Assembly: GCA_963677605.2 (NCBI GenBank)
Contig: CAXXDX010000007.1
Coordinates: forward strand, 496,001 to 560,000
Direction: 5' to 3'
DNA length: 64,000 bases
From: JAGLOK01 sp963677605
Lineage (GTDB): Bacteria; Bacillota; Clostridia; Christensenellales; UMGS416
Within the stretch, counting starts at the first letter, position 1. Every line of letters begins with the position of its first letter. This document shows, in pieces, positions 53,501 through 61,975 of this stretch. The translations under genes were made by a program, and so were the position numbers. The notes under the pieces are model-generated. The model was given only the letters and a program-made list of their open reading frames with translations. It was not told where the DNA came from and did not search any database.

Positions 53501-54658
53501 ATGAAAATTATTGTCGCAATGGATTCTTTTAAAGGTAGCTGTACTGCATTTGAAGCCGGTGAAGCTGTATGTAAAGGTATAAATAAAGTATTACCGAGCG
53601 CAAAAACAGTTAACATACCAGTGGCGGATGGTGGTGAAGGTACAGTTGATGCTGTAGTGGGTTCCGGTCGTGGCAAAGTAAAAAAATGCAAAGTTACAGG
53701 ACCTCTCGGCAAAGAAGTTGTGGCTGAATATGGGTTGCTTGAAAATGGAACTGCAGTCATGGAAATGAGCTCTGCTTCTGGGCTGCTTCTCGTACCTCAG
53801 GATAAATTGAATCCGTTAATTACAACTACATACGGAACAGGTGAGTTGATAAAGGCAATACTAGATGATGGATACAGATCAATACTTATAGGTTTAGGCG
53901 GCTCAGCGACAAATGATGGCGGTGTTGGAATGATGCAGGCTTTGGGAGTGTCTTTTAAGGATAAAAAAGGGCATGAGCTTGGCTTTGGCGGCGGCAACCT
54001 TATAAATTTGGATACAATAGATACTAGTAATATTGATATGCGGTTGAAGGAATGTCATATAACAATAGCAAGTGATGTATCAAATCCATTATGCGGAGAA
54101 AATGGTGCATCTAGCGTATATGGCCCTCAAAAGGGAGCGACTCCTGAAATGGTTGATGAACTGGACAAATCACTGGAACACTATGGTGAAGTAATAAAAA
54201 AGCAAATAGGCGCGGATGTTATAGATATTCCTGGCGCAGGTGCTGCCGGCGGTATAGGCGCTGCTTTTCATACTTTTTTTGAAGTTGAATTTAAATCTGG
54301 AATTGAAGCTATCTTAAAAATGATCGATTTTGATGCTGAGATAAAGGGAGCTGATTTAGTCATAACCGGTGAAGGCAGGATAGATGAACAAACTGCATAT
54401 GGAAAAGTGCCGGTAGGTGTTGCTGAACATGCCAAAAAAGTAGGGGATATACCCGTTATCGCTTTAGGCGGAAGCATTGAAAATGGAGCTGAAGCAGTAT
54501 ATGAAAACGGAATTAGTGCAATGTTTTCAATAGCTAACGGGCCAATTACACTTCATGAATCTATGCAGAGAGCAGAGGAGCTGCTTACAAATCGTTCAGA
54601 GGCAGTTGTACGCACTTTGTTTGCAGGGCAGAAGTTTGATATGGCACTTGAACAGTAA
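53501..54658 (+). CDS. Glycerate kinase (GlxK/GarK family)
   Basis: This 385-residue protein has the family start IIVAMDSFKGSCTAFEAGEAV, PVADGGEGTVDAV, IGLGGSATNDGGVGMMQALG, and ITGEGRIDEQTAYGKVP. It makes 2-phosphoglycerate (this family's usual product) from D-glycerate, feeding lower glycolysis. Ribosome site TTCAGGAG. It closes the operon that starts at 48343; no clear terminator is seen before the insertion sequence downstream. Confidence 0.93.
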   Translation: MKIIVAMDSFKGSCTAFEAGEAVCKGINKVLPSAKTVNIPVADGGEGTVDAVVGSGRGKVKKCKVTGPLGKEVVAEYGLLENGTAVMEMSSASGLLLVPQDKLNPLITTTYGTGELIKAILDDGYRSILIGLGGSATNDGGVGMMQALGVSFKDKKGHELGFGGGNLINLDTIDTSNIDMRLKECHITIASDVSNPLCGENGASSVYGPQKGATPEMVDELDKSLEHYGEVIKKQIGADVIDIPGAGAAGGIGAAFHTFFEVEFKSGIEAILKMIDFDAEIKGADLVITGEGRIDEQTAYGKVPVGVAEHAKKVGDIPVIALGGSIENGAEAVYENGISAMFSIANGPITLHESMQRAEELLTNRSEAVVRTLFAGQKFDMALEQ

Positions 54659-54844
54659 GTAAATTATGGGGAATATGTAATGAATGGTAAGATGAAAAGA
54701 TGGCATTAAACAGATATTCTTAAATAGAATTTATTGGTGACATCTGGGAGCCTTACAAGTTTGTTAACCACCTAAAAAATTACATTGTTTAAGATGAATG
54801 TTAATATTTTATTTTACCTCAAATAATATTTAAACGGTATATTA
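54659..54844. other. Intergenic debris before insertion sequence
   Basis: AT-rich, no intact gene. A short in-frame piece around 54725-54790 (FIGDIWEPYKFVNHLKNYI) looks protein-like but has no identifiable family. Confidence 0.35.
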
Positions 54845-55932
54845 CCTATATGTCAAAGTTCAAGACAGTCAAATGATCTGTTGCACATCAGGCAGAAATA
54901 TCCTTCCAGTATTGAATAGGAGATTTTCTTCCTAGTACCAGTAATGGAAAATGGTTATCCCAACGCTGATAATGCTGTAATTGTTTGTTTGCATCTTCTA
55001 CAGAGTAGAATTTTCTGTTTTGATAAAACCTTTCACTGTCCATCCTGTGCACTCGTTCCACCTTACCATTATGTCGGGGTGTAGCAGGCCGTATACGTTT
55101 ATGCTCAATTCCTTCATGAGTAAGATATCTCTCAAACTCAGACTTTGTGTCTGGGTATATAAGCGCCGAGGTAAATTCTGTTCCGTTATCTGTTTGCACA
55201 CATTTTATATCAAACGGCATCTTCTTTCTCACATAATTCAGGAACCTCACTGAGTTCCAGTTACTGTGTTCGTCAAAGATATATCTCACTCTTAGCCTTG
55301 TGCGTTCATCTACCGCTGTGTACTGATATAGCTTTGGCGTTCCTTCCACCAGGCACTCTCTTGGAACAAACTTTACGTCTATCTGCACCCTTTCTCCAGC
55401 TGTTTTTGGCGTTTCGTAAGGCTTTGGTTTATATCTTCTCTTTCTTTGCTTCTTCCTGCCTATCCCTAGCTTTCTCATTGCTCGCAGCAATGACCGCTCA
55501 CTTCTCGCATACCCGTGCCTGTCTTGCAGCACCATATGTAAGCACACAAGCCCTAACCCTTTGTTATGGCTCCACACACGTTTTATCAGTCGATACTCTT
55601 TTTCCGTGTGCTGCTTTGGATGGCTGTGTGGTCTGTGGCTTCTTTCGTACAGAGGCTCCACTGTTCCGTCGTATCTTTTCAGCCACCTGTATATGCTCGT
55701 TCTGCTAATCCTATACCTTCTTGCTGTTTCTGATACCGGTCTGCCTTTTCCGATTTCTTTAATTACCAGTTGACGAAAATATGCCTTTTGCCTTATAGTT
55801 TTCATTGAGGATTCTTTTCTTTTCTGACTTCGTTGTTTTTCGCAATTACAACTTTATCAGATTTCAGGAATCCTTGCTTTATTTCCCCCTATGTGTTACA
55901 CATCATTGTACTGCCTACCCTATATGTCAAAG
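54845..55932. mobile_element. IS481-like insertion sequence with flanking 14-bp direct repeat
   Basis: The 14-mer CCTATATGTCAAAG occurs at 54845-54858 and 55919-55932, just outside imperfect inverted ends: TGATCTGTTGCACATCAGG (54874 onward) against TGATGTGTAACACATAGGG (complement of 55887-55905). Between them is one transposase gene. The direct repeat is long for a target duplication but within the range given for this family. The element is about 1.06 kb and appears intact. Confidence 0.7.
54888..55805 (-). CDS. IS481-family transposase
   Basis: This 305-residue transposase has an N-terminal helix-turn-helix (VSETARRYRISRTSIYRWLK), a linker, and an rve-type integrase core: Asp in VQIDVKFVP, Asp in QTDNGTEF and Glu in PRHNGKVERVHR. 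This DDE order and length fit IS481 rather than IS3, and no upstream orfA is needed. Reading frame complete, so the element may still move. It inserted between the glycerate kinase gene and a broken aldolase gene. Confidence 0.9.
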   Translation of the reverse strand: MKTIRQKAYFRQLVIKEIGKGRPVSETARRYRISRTSIYRWLKRYDGTVEPLYERSHRPHSHPKQHTEKEYRLIKRVWSHNKGLGLVCLHMVLQDRHGYARSERSLLRAMRKLGIGRKKQRKRRYKPKPYETPKTAGERVQIDVKFVPRECLVEGTPKLYQYTAVDERTRLRVRYIFDEHSNWNSVRFLNYVRKKMPFDIKCVQTDNGTEFTSALIYPDTKSEFERYLTHEGIEHKRIRPATPRHNGKVERVHRMDSERFYQNRKFYSVEDANKQLQHYQRWDNHFPLLVLGRKSPIQYWKDISA

Positions 55933-56046
55933 AAATATATGAAGCTTCTATTGGATGCTTCTAATGTGAAAACTCATAGCATTGGTTGACTGTATGATAA
56001 TTAATGCGATTACTAGATAACAGTTAATAAAACGAATGAGGGACAA

Positions 56047-56899
56047 ATGACACTTGTAAGTACAAAACAATTATTGAAAAAACACAAAAAGAAAGATATG
56101 CAATTCCAGCTTTTAATGAGTGGAATATGGATACTATTCAAGCTGTTGTACGTGGAGCTGAAAAACTAGAATCTCCAGTTATTATTTCTACAACACCTGC
56201 TGCAATTAAATATGCTGGGATTGAGTATTTGTCTGGAATAATAAAAACTGTGACTGAAAATACTTATATACCAATAGCTATGCATGCTGACCATTGCAAA
56301 GAATTTGAATTGTTAGAGATGTGTGTGAAAAACGGATATACATCATTAATGATAGATGGTTCACATCTGGGATATCAAAAGAATATTGATCTGACAAAAA
56401 AAGTTGTAAAATTGCGCGAAAAATATAATGTCTACGTAGAAGCGGAGATAGGCAGAATACAAGGCATTGAAGATGGGCTTCGAGTCAGTGCGCAAGAAGC
56501 GGCTATGACTATGCAGATAGATGCATATAATTTTTCTAAAAGACAGGTATTGACACCTTGGCATTAGCAATTGGGACGGCGCATGGTATATACGCGTATG
56601 AGCCAAAATTGGATTTTTATAGATTGGAAGAGATTAGAGAGATGTTAAATATACCATTAGTACTTCATGGAACCTCAGGTGTCTCTGAAGAGTCTATCAA
56701 AAAAGCTGTAGCTCTTGGTACCTGTAAAATAAATATTGCCACTGAAATTAAAATGGAATTTATTAAAGGAGTAGATGAATCTCGTTCAAATTACAAAGAT
56801 GAATATGAACCATGCCTTTATTTGGAATGTGCAAAAGAAAAAGTGCAAAAAGTGGTTGAAAGCAAAATAAATCTCCTTGGATCTGCTTATAAGGCATAA
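56047..56899 (+). pseudogene. Class II ketose-bisphosphate aldolase pseudogene (GatY/FbaA-like)
   Basis: ATG at 56047 begins MTLVSTKQLLKK, the family N-terminus. A frameshift in an A-run near 56079-56084 moves to the frame reading QKERYAIPAFNEWNMDTIQA, then IAMHADHCKEFELLEMC with the metal His, MIDGSHLGYQKNI and YVEAEIGRIQG. A second shift at the T-run near 56530 leads to TGIDTLALAIGTAHGIYA, then LVLHGTSGVSEESI and KINIATEIKMEF. Apart from these two shifts the protein looks complete. It is a recently broken gene, or a pair of sequencing errors in homopolymers. Confidence 0.85.
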
Positions 56900-57244
56900 A
56901 ATGACAGAAAATAGCGATTGTACTCAGTGTGTGAAACCGGAAAGTAATTTGTTTAGTTAAATCATGTTTTATGTTAATAATGTATAATCATGAAAATTCT
57001 AAAAAGATTTTGGTCTTTGATTAATTTGAAAATTGAATGTGTTTTAATAAAAAGTTGACTATAAGAAAAATAAATAGTTAAATATAAGCACATCGCATAA
57101 ACGAAGTGCTTAAACTTTATCGAACAGAAAGCAATGATTATAACCTATACGAAATTTTGGCAGAGTGGTAGGGATTAGATATTATACTATTAGGTTATAA
57201 ATGGGTAAGAAATCTTATAGCCCACAGTTACAAAAGTTATTGAA

Positions 57245-57271
57245 AGAGCCATTAATATATGGTTCTTTTTT
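57245..57271 (+). terminator. Putative Rho-independent terminator
   Basis: AGAGCCAT (57245-57252) pairs with ATGGTTCT (57259-57266) with one G-T pair and a 6-base loop, ending in six T. No intact gene lies just upstream; it may be the end of a lost gene. Confidence 0.55.
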
Positions 57272-57316
57272 ATGATAAAAAATGCAACATTATTCACTAA
57301 AAACCCCTCTTACTTA

Positions 57317-57353
57317 TAGATATAAAATAGTAAAAGGATAGCACTACAAGTAA
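57317..57353 (+). repeat. Copy B of the 37-38 bp dispersed repeat
   Basis: Identical to 12013-12050 except for one absent A in the run after TAGATATA. Same orientation. It lies 218 bases before the sigma-like gene of the recombinase island. Confidence 0.75.
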
Positions 57354-57490
57354 CTACACTAGATATATTAAGAAACCTTCTAATAGAAAAACACTTTATT
57401 TTTTTAATACAATGAAGACTTTTTCATAATGCAATACTAGGCTAAATGACTTGTTACGTGTATTTAGCTTGTGACAAGATGCCGATCACC

Positions 57491-57529
57491 TCCTTTCAGA
57501 TTAGGAACTTAACACTAAATCTGAAAGGA
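57491..57529. promoter_or_regulatory. Inverted repeat covering ribosome site, with anti-Shine-Dalgarno match
   Basis: TCCTTTCAGATT (57491-57502) is the exact complement of AATCTGAAAGGA (57518-57529), with a 15-base loop. The right arm contains the ribosome site of the gene at 57535, so the hairpin would hide it. The overlapping 57484-57497 (GATCACCTCCTTTC) equals the well-known 3' end of 16S rRNA and on the minus strand is an ideal Shine-Dalgarno; a 7-codon minus frame from TTG at 57477 ends at 57454. Confidence 0.7.
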
Positions 57530-57534
57530 ATAAC

Positions 57535-58014
57535 ATGAAAATACAATATAAAATAAGTTACTTAACGAATGGAACTAAAGTCAAGATAACAAACGAACTT
57601 TTTAAGCAGATAAAACAATGGGAAGCTAAAGGAATAGAGATATCAACACAGTTTCTGGATGAACTAAAGAGTCAGGATAATGAGTGGATAAACAGTAAAA
57701 GACAATATTATCGTTATACAACTTCACTTCAAACACTTACTGATAAAGAAATCAATAAAGAAAGACATAAAAGTGCAGATAGCCGGTTAATGTTCACACA
57801 AGCACTAAACCGGCTAAACTGTTGTACGAGCAAGCAGCGGAAACGTTTCTTGCTTTTTTATTACTATGGATTTAGTTACAGAGCAATAGCAGAGATTGAA
57901 GGTAAAAACATTAGTAGTATAAAGAAATCAGTACAAAAAGCAGTTAAATTGTTAACAAATGATGAACAATTCAAAGGGGAGTACACCAAAACACCCTCTC
58001 CCACGGCTTTATAG
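57535..58014 (+). CDS. Sigma-70 region 4-like protein of a mobile element
   Basis: This 159-residue basic protein has a C-terminal helix-turn-helix like sigma region 4 (TSKQRKRFLLFYYYGFSYRA, IAEIEGKNISSIKKSVQKAV), as in the small sigma-factor-like proteins that precede recombinase genes in Clostridia integrative elements. It lacks region 2, so it is probably a DNA-binding regulator rather than a full sigma factor. Its ribosome site AAAGGA sits in the hairpin arm described at 57491. It begins the island that holds two recombinases. Confidence 0.72.
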   Translation: MKIQYKISYLTNGTKVKITNELFKQIKQWEAKGIEISTQFLDELKSQDNEWINSKRQYYRYTTSLQTLTDKEINKERHKSADSRLMFTQALNRLNCCTSKQRKRFLLFYYYGFSYRAIAEIEGKNISSIKKSVQKAVKLLTNDEQFKGEYTKTPSPTAL

Positions 58015-58356
58015 TGTAGGGGTTTTTATCTCGTAAGAACCTGATGCACTATGAAAACCGAATAAAGAGCATTTCAGACACAATGCTTTCACAGCCAAAA
58101 GGTAAAGCGACACACAACGCCATGACGAGTAATCCGAGCGACTAAGTTGCGATGACAAGTGAAAGATGGAAACATACCAACCGTTGGTCGGCCATACGCT
58201 AAGGAAGAGAAGCCTTTAAAAATGGGCGGGGTGAAAGTCCCATGTGCAAAACGCAACCTGAAATGTTGACAGACTTAATCTGAAAGGATTTATGGTATAT
58301 ACTATGCGGCAATTTAATTGCCGCATAAATATGCAATATAAATTGAAGGAGAAACA
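58015..58356 (+). other. Non-coding stretch with candidate structured RNA
   Basis: About 340 bases without a gene, richer in G and C than the flanks. Local hairpins include GCGACTAAGTTGC near 58137, ACCAACCGTTGGT near 58177 and GGGGTGAAAGTCCC near 58229. A third copy of AATCTGAAAGGA lies at 58277-58288. The look resembles structured RNA such as an intron domain or element-borne RNA, but I cannot assign a family. Confidence 0.4.
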
Positions 58357-58572
58357 ATGAATCAGATAAATACAGATAAACTTAAAGAATTAGTTGATGT
58401 ACGTGAAATAAATATTGATATGGATAATCCGGTTGAAGATAAAATGAAAAGCTTTATCGATCAAATAATCAACCCATATCATTTTAAATATGATGATATA
58501 GAAATAATGATTGAGTTTTCAGGCAACACTCTTCTTGAAGATAAAGTATTAGGACTTCTTGTAAATATTTAA
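58357..58572 (+). CDS. Small DUF6870-like mobile-element protein
   Basis: This 71-residue acidic protein starts at an ATG behind GAAGGAG. The pattern VDVREINIDMDNPVEDKMKS followed by FIDQIINPYHFKYDD and TLLEDKVLGLL resembles DUF6870, a small family found beside serine recombinases and other element genes in Clostridia. The function is unknown. The position between the sigma-like gene and the recombinases is conserved in style with such elements (recollection). Confidence 0.62.
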   Translation: MNQINTDKLKELVDVREINIDMDNPVEDKMKSFIDQIINPYHFKYDDIEIMIEFSGNTLLEDKVLGLLVNI

Positions 58573-58657
58573 ACTCAGATTTTGATGTGCTAATTATTTG
58601 ATTTAACATCAAAGAGGCACTTGAAAATCTTATTACTAAATCATAGGAGAAAATATT

Positions 58658-60346
58658 ATGGCAAGAAAGAAGTTTTATAATAATCAGGAAGCAAAAACTG
58701 ATGATAATAAAAACAATTGGAAGATAGCAAAATATATAAGATTGTCCAGGTATGACGGAGATAATCTGGAAAGCTACAGTGTTTCAAACCAGAGAAAATT
58801 ATTGGATGATTATATCGAAGATAATGAAGAATTTACTTTGTCGTTCGAGTTTATAGATGATGACTATACCGGAACCAACTTCGAAAGACCAGGATTCCAG
58901 AGAATGATGAAAGAAATTGAACTTGGGAACATTAATTGTATTATAGTTAAAGACCTGTCCAGATTCGCAAGAAACTATATTGAAGCAGGAAGGTTCCTTG
59001 AAGAAGTACTGCCGTCATATAACTGTAGAGTAATATCCATAATAGACGGAGTTGATAGTTTTAAGAATCCTGATGCTGCTACTGGTATTATGGTAAGATT
59101 TAAAAACCTAATGCACGACCAGACAAGCCAGGACACATCAAGAAAAGTACGTGAGACTAAGGATATGTTAAGAAGAAACGGTAAGAATATTTCGCCACCA
59201 CCTTTCGGGTATATACGAGATCCGGAAGATAAGTATAAGATGAAAGTGGATAATGAAGCAGCCGAAATAGTTAGAATGATATTTGATATGTACTTATCAG
59301 GTATAGGTTTTGTAAGAATAGCGCAGAAGCTTAATTCTCTTGGAATACTTACAAAGAGCGAGTATAAAAGAACAGGCTCATTATATAGCTCTGATGATAC
59401 TTATCAATCAAAGGGCTGGAGAGCTAATGAAGTAAGAAAGATAATAGTAAATAAAACATATATGGGTTCATTGGATCAGAAACGTACGACAACCAGAAAC
59501 TATAAAGACAGAAAGGTTATATATCTTGATGAAAGTGAACACATAATAGTTCACAATACTCATGAACCAATAATAGATAAAAAGACATTCGAAAAGGTTC
59601 AGGATATTCTTGGCTCAAAGTGTGTCAAAACATCCAGGTATGAAGAAAAGCTATATCCACTGAGCGGTATGCTTAAATGTGCAGAATGCGGCTCTCCGAT
59701 GCATAGAAGTCCAAAAAGAGCTAAGAATAAAACATATGTATATTATAAGTGTAAAGGTTATCTGCAAAAGGGGACAGCCATATGTTCATATAACCATAGT
59801 ATAAAGGAAGAGGTATTATTTAATACTGTTATGTATAGTATAAACATGCATATAAAATCATTGATTGATATTAATAATGCGATTAGGAAAATAAATGAGT
59901 CTAAAGCTAAAATCAAACCTTCCATTGACTTCTCTAAATTGATTAAGAGCAAGCAAGCAGAAATCGAAAAGAAAAAAAGATGCAAGCGTGACAGCTATTA
60001 CGACTGGAAAAATGGCGACATATCAAAAGAACTGTTCAAGGATTTAAATAATGGCTATGATTCTGATATTGAAAGACTGAATAGTGAGATATTATCAATT
60101 GAAGAAGAAATGAGTTCTGAGCTTGATATCAGGAACAATAATATAAAGTGGCTTGAAGATATTATCCGTAATGGGTATATTGATAAACTTACTAGGCAGA
60201 TAACCGCTGTATTAATAGATTATATTATTGTAGATAATAGTAATAAGATAAAAATCATATTCAATTATAAGAATGAATACCAGAAGCTTATAGATTATAT
60301 GAAAAAGCATTCCCGAGGCTTACAATCCACTGGAGAATCATTATGA
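58658..60346 (+). CDS. Large serine recombinase, first of pair
   Basis: This 562-residue recombinase has an N-terminal resolvase domain with nucleophile Ser30 in YIRLSRYDG, IVKDLSRFARNYIEAG, then the recombinase domain (SPPPFGYIRDPEDKYKM) and a zinc ribbon (LKCAECGSPM and a later CKGYLQKGTAIC), and a coiled coil near residues 420-490. This is the TnpX/TndX-type architecture used for site-specific integration and excision. Ribosome site TAGGAG. The next gene overlaps by four bases. No other element genes (relaxase, conjugation) are seen. Confidence 0.93.
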   Translation: MARKKFYNNQEAKTDDNKNNWKIAKYIRLSRYDGDNLESYSVSNQRKLLDDYIEDNEEFTLSFEFIDDDYTGTNFERPGFQRMMKEIELGNINCIIVKDLSRFARNYIEAGRFLEEVLPSYNCRVISIIDGVDSFKNPDAATGIMVRFKNLMHDQTSQDTSRKVRETKDMLRRNGKNISPPPFGYIRDPEDKYKMKVDNEAAEIVRMIFDMYLSGIGFVRIAQKLNSLGILTKSEYKRTGSLYSSDDTYQSKGWRANEVRKIIVNKTYMGSLDQKRTTTRNYKDRKVIYLDESEHIIVHNTHEPIIDKKTFEKVQDILGSKCVKTSRYEEKLYPLSGMLKCAECGSPMHRSPKRAKNKTYVYYKCKGYLQKGTAICSYNHSIKEEVLFNTVMYSINMHIKSLIDINNAIRKINESKAKIKPSIDFSKLIKSKQAEIEKKKRCKRDSYYDWKNGDISKELFKDLNNGYDSDIERLNSEILSIEEEMSSELDIRNNNIKWLEDIIRNGYIDKLTRQITAVLIDYIIVDNSNKIKIIFNYKNEYQKLIDYMKKHSRGLQSTGESL

Positions 60347-61965
60347 ATACTAATGAGACTTCGGGCTATACTCTTTGGAATGCCGCTTTATATGTCAGGG
60401 TATCACCTGAGGAAAAGAAACAAGGTACATATGACAGTATATCCAATCAGATAAAGATACTAAAGGAACATGCACAGCAGAAAAACATTGTAGATGTTGA
60501 AGTTTTTGAAGATGATTGCCAGCGTGGCGGAACATTTGATCGTCCGGCATTTAAAAGAATGATTCGAAAGATAGAAGAAAAACAAGTTAACTGTGTAATA
60601 GTTAAGGACTTATCTCGGTTTGGAAGAGATTACAGTGAATGTGGATACTATATTGAGAAGTTCTTCCCTTCACATAGCGTAAGATTCATATCAAAACTTG
60701 AGAGACTGGACAGCTATATAGATCCACAGCGGATAAACAGTATAGAACTTCCTCTAATTAATATCATGAACGATCAATACTTAACACAGGTATCAAATGC
60801 AACAAAGGTTAGTTTGAAGATCAAGAGAAAAGAAGGCAAGTTTGTTGGTGCGATTGTTCCGTATGGTTACAAACGTTCTTCTGAAGATAAATACAAACTG
60901 ATTGTTGATGAGATTGTAAGGGCAAATGTTGAGTATATTTTTCATTTATACTTGAATAATTACAGCATGAACCATATAGCCAATATATTAATGAGCAAGG
61001 ATGTACTTACACCATCTCAATATAGACAGCAACAAAAAGGATTGGATGTAAAACACAACAGCGTTTGGGACAAGCAGAAAGTACGTAGGATTTTAACTCA
61101 GGAAATCCTGACAGGTGATATGGTTCAGGGAAAAACTATATCATACAGTCATAAAGTAAAAAAGAGAGAACCTTTACCCAGAGATAAGTGGAATATTGTT
61201 GAAAATACCCATGAAGCTATTATAGATAAAGAAACTTTCAATAGGGTTCAAACGCTGCTAACCAAAAAAGTTAGACCAAAGTCCATAAAAGAGGCTGCTA
61301 CTAAACCATCAGTTCTGTCAGGTTATGTAGTATGCGGAGATTGTGGACAGAAGATGGTCAGGACAACAAGTATACAAAATGGTGAAAAGTATTATTATTT
61401 CCGTTGTAAAACCAATAAAACACTTGGTAATGATACATGTTCATCGAGATTGATTTCTGAAGATACTCTTTTAGAAGTGTTGAAAACTACAATAAATACA
61501 ATAATAACGAGTATGATTGATTTCAATAAACTTATACACATTGCAAATGAAAAAGAATTGAATATGTTAAAGAGCAAGCTTGAGATTGAACTTAAAAAGT
61601 TGCTTACAAAACAAAAGAAAGTTTTAAGAGCTAAATCCGGGCTATATTCTGATTACAGAGAAGGCATTATTTCTTTGGATGATTATAGATACATGAGTAA
61701 AGAGTTTGATGATAATTATAATAGTATTTCGGATAAGATAGGTTCATTGAAAAAGGAACTTTGTAATTTGAAATCAAGCAATACAATAGATGACGACATA
61801 ACTGAGAAGTTTTTGCAGTATCAGAATACCAACCTTACAAGAAGTATGATAATTGATCTTGTAGATATGATTATTGTTACAGGTTATAAAAGCATAAAGA
61901 TCAAGTGTAATTTCGAAAATGAAATAAAAAAGTATCTCAAAATTGATACAGACAATAATAATTGA
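60343..61965 (+). CDS. Large serine recombinase, second of pair
   Basis: This 540-residue recombinase has Ser21 in ALYVRVSPEEKK, IVKDLSRFGRDYSECGYY, a recombinase domain (VPYGYKRSSEDKYKL), a zinc ribbon (VVCGDCGQKM, then CKTNKTLGNDTC) and a C-terminal coiled coil. It is coupled to the first recombinase by an ATGA overlap and differs substantially from it, so the two are not recent duplicates. Two-recombinase arrangements suggest cooperation in one reaction, as with CcrA/CcrB. A strong terminator follows 11 bases later. Confidence 0.93.
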   Translation: MNTNETSGYTLWNAALYVRVSPEEKKQGTYDSISNQIKILKEHAQQKNIVDVEVFEDDCQRGGTFDRPAFKRMIRKIEEKQVNCVIVKDLSRFGRDYSECGYYIEKFFPSHSVRFISKLERLDSYIDPQRINSIELPLINIMNDQYLTQVSNATKVSLKIKRKEGKFVGAIVPYGYKRSSEDKYKLIVDEIVRANVEYIFHLYLNNYSMNHIANILMSKDVLTPSQYRQQQKGLDVKHNSVWDKQKVRRILTQEILTGDMVQGKTISYSHKVKKREPLPRDKWNIVENTHEAIIDKETFNRVQTLLTKKVRPKSIKEAATKPSVLSGYVVCGDCGQKMVRTTSIQNGEKYYYFRCKTNKTLGNDTCSSRLISEDTLLEVLKTTINTIITSMIDFNKLIHIANEKELNMLKSKLEIELKKLLTKQKKVLRAKSGLYSDYREGIISLDDYRYMSKEFDDNYNSISDKIGSLKKELCNLKSSNTIDDDITEKFLQYQNTNLTRSMIIDLVDMIIVTGYKSIKIKCNFENEIKKYLKIDTDNNN

Positions 61966-61975
61966 TAAAATATAA

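Larger units (their letters stand above)
56900..57534. other. Left border region of the recombinase island
   Basis: No gene is supported. It holds a hairpin AAGCACATCG/CGAAGTGCTT (57086-57111, one mismatch), a terminator-like stem AGAGCCAT/ATGGTTCT with T-run (57245-57271), copy B of the dispersed repeat (57317-57353), and the inverted repeat over the next gene's ribosome site (57491-57529). Likely a junction between old chromosome and inserted DNA. Confidence 0.5.

Noticed and set aside
54888..55805. IS3-type two-frame transposase
   Set aside because: A single complete frame with its own helix-turn-helix and DDE core fits IS481 better; no orfA is visible.
12013..57353. CRISPR-like repeat
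   Set aside because: Only two copies 45 kb apart, with no spacer array or cas genes.
57454..57477. 7-codon minus-strand leader-peptide-like frame behind a perfect Shine-Dalgarno
   Set aside because: Too short to support as a gene; kept only as part of the regulatory observation.
58015..58330. Group II intron
   Set aside because: Some short motifs resemble intron domain I, but no domain V hairpin or reverse transcriptase gene is present.
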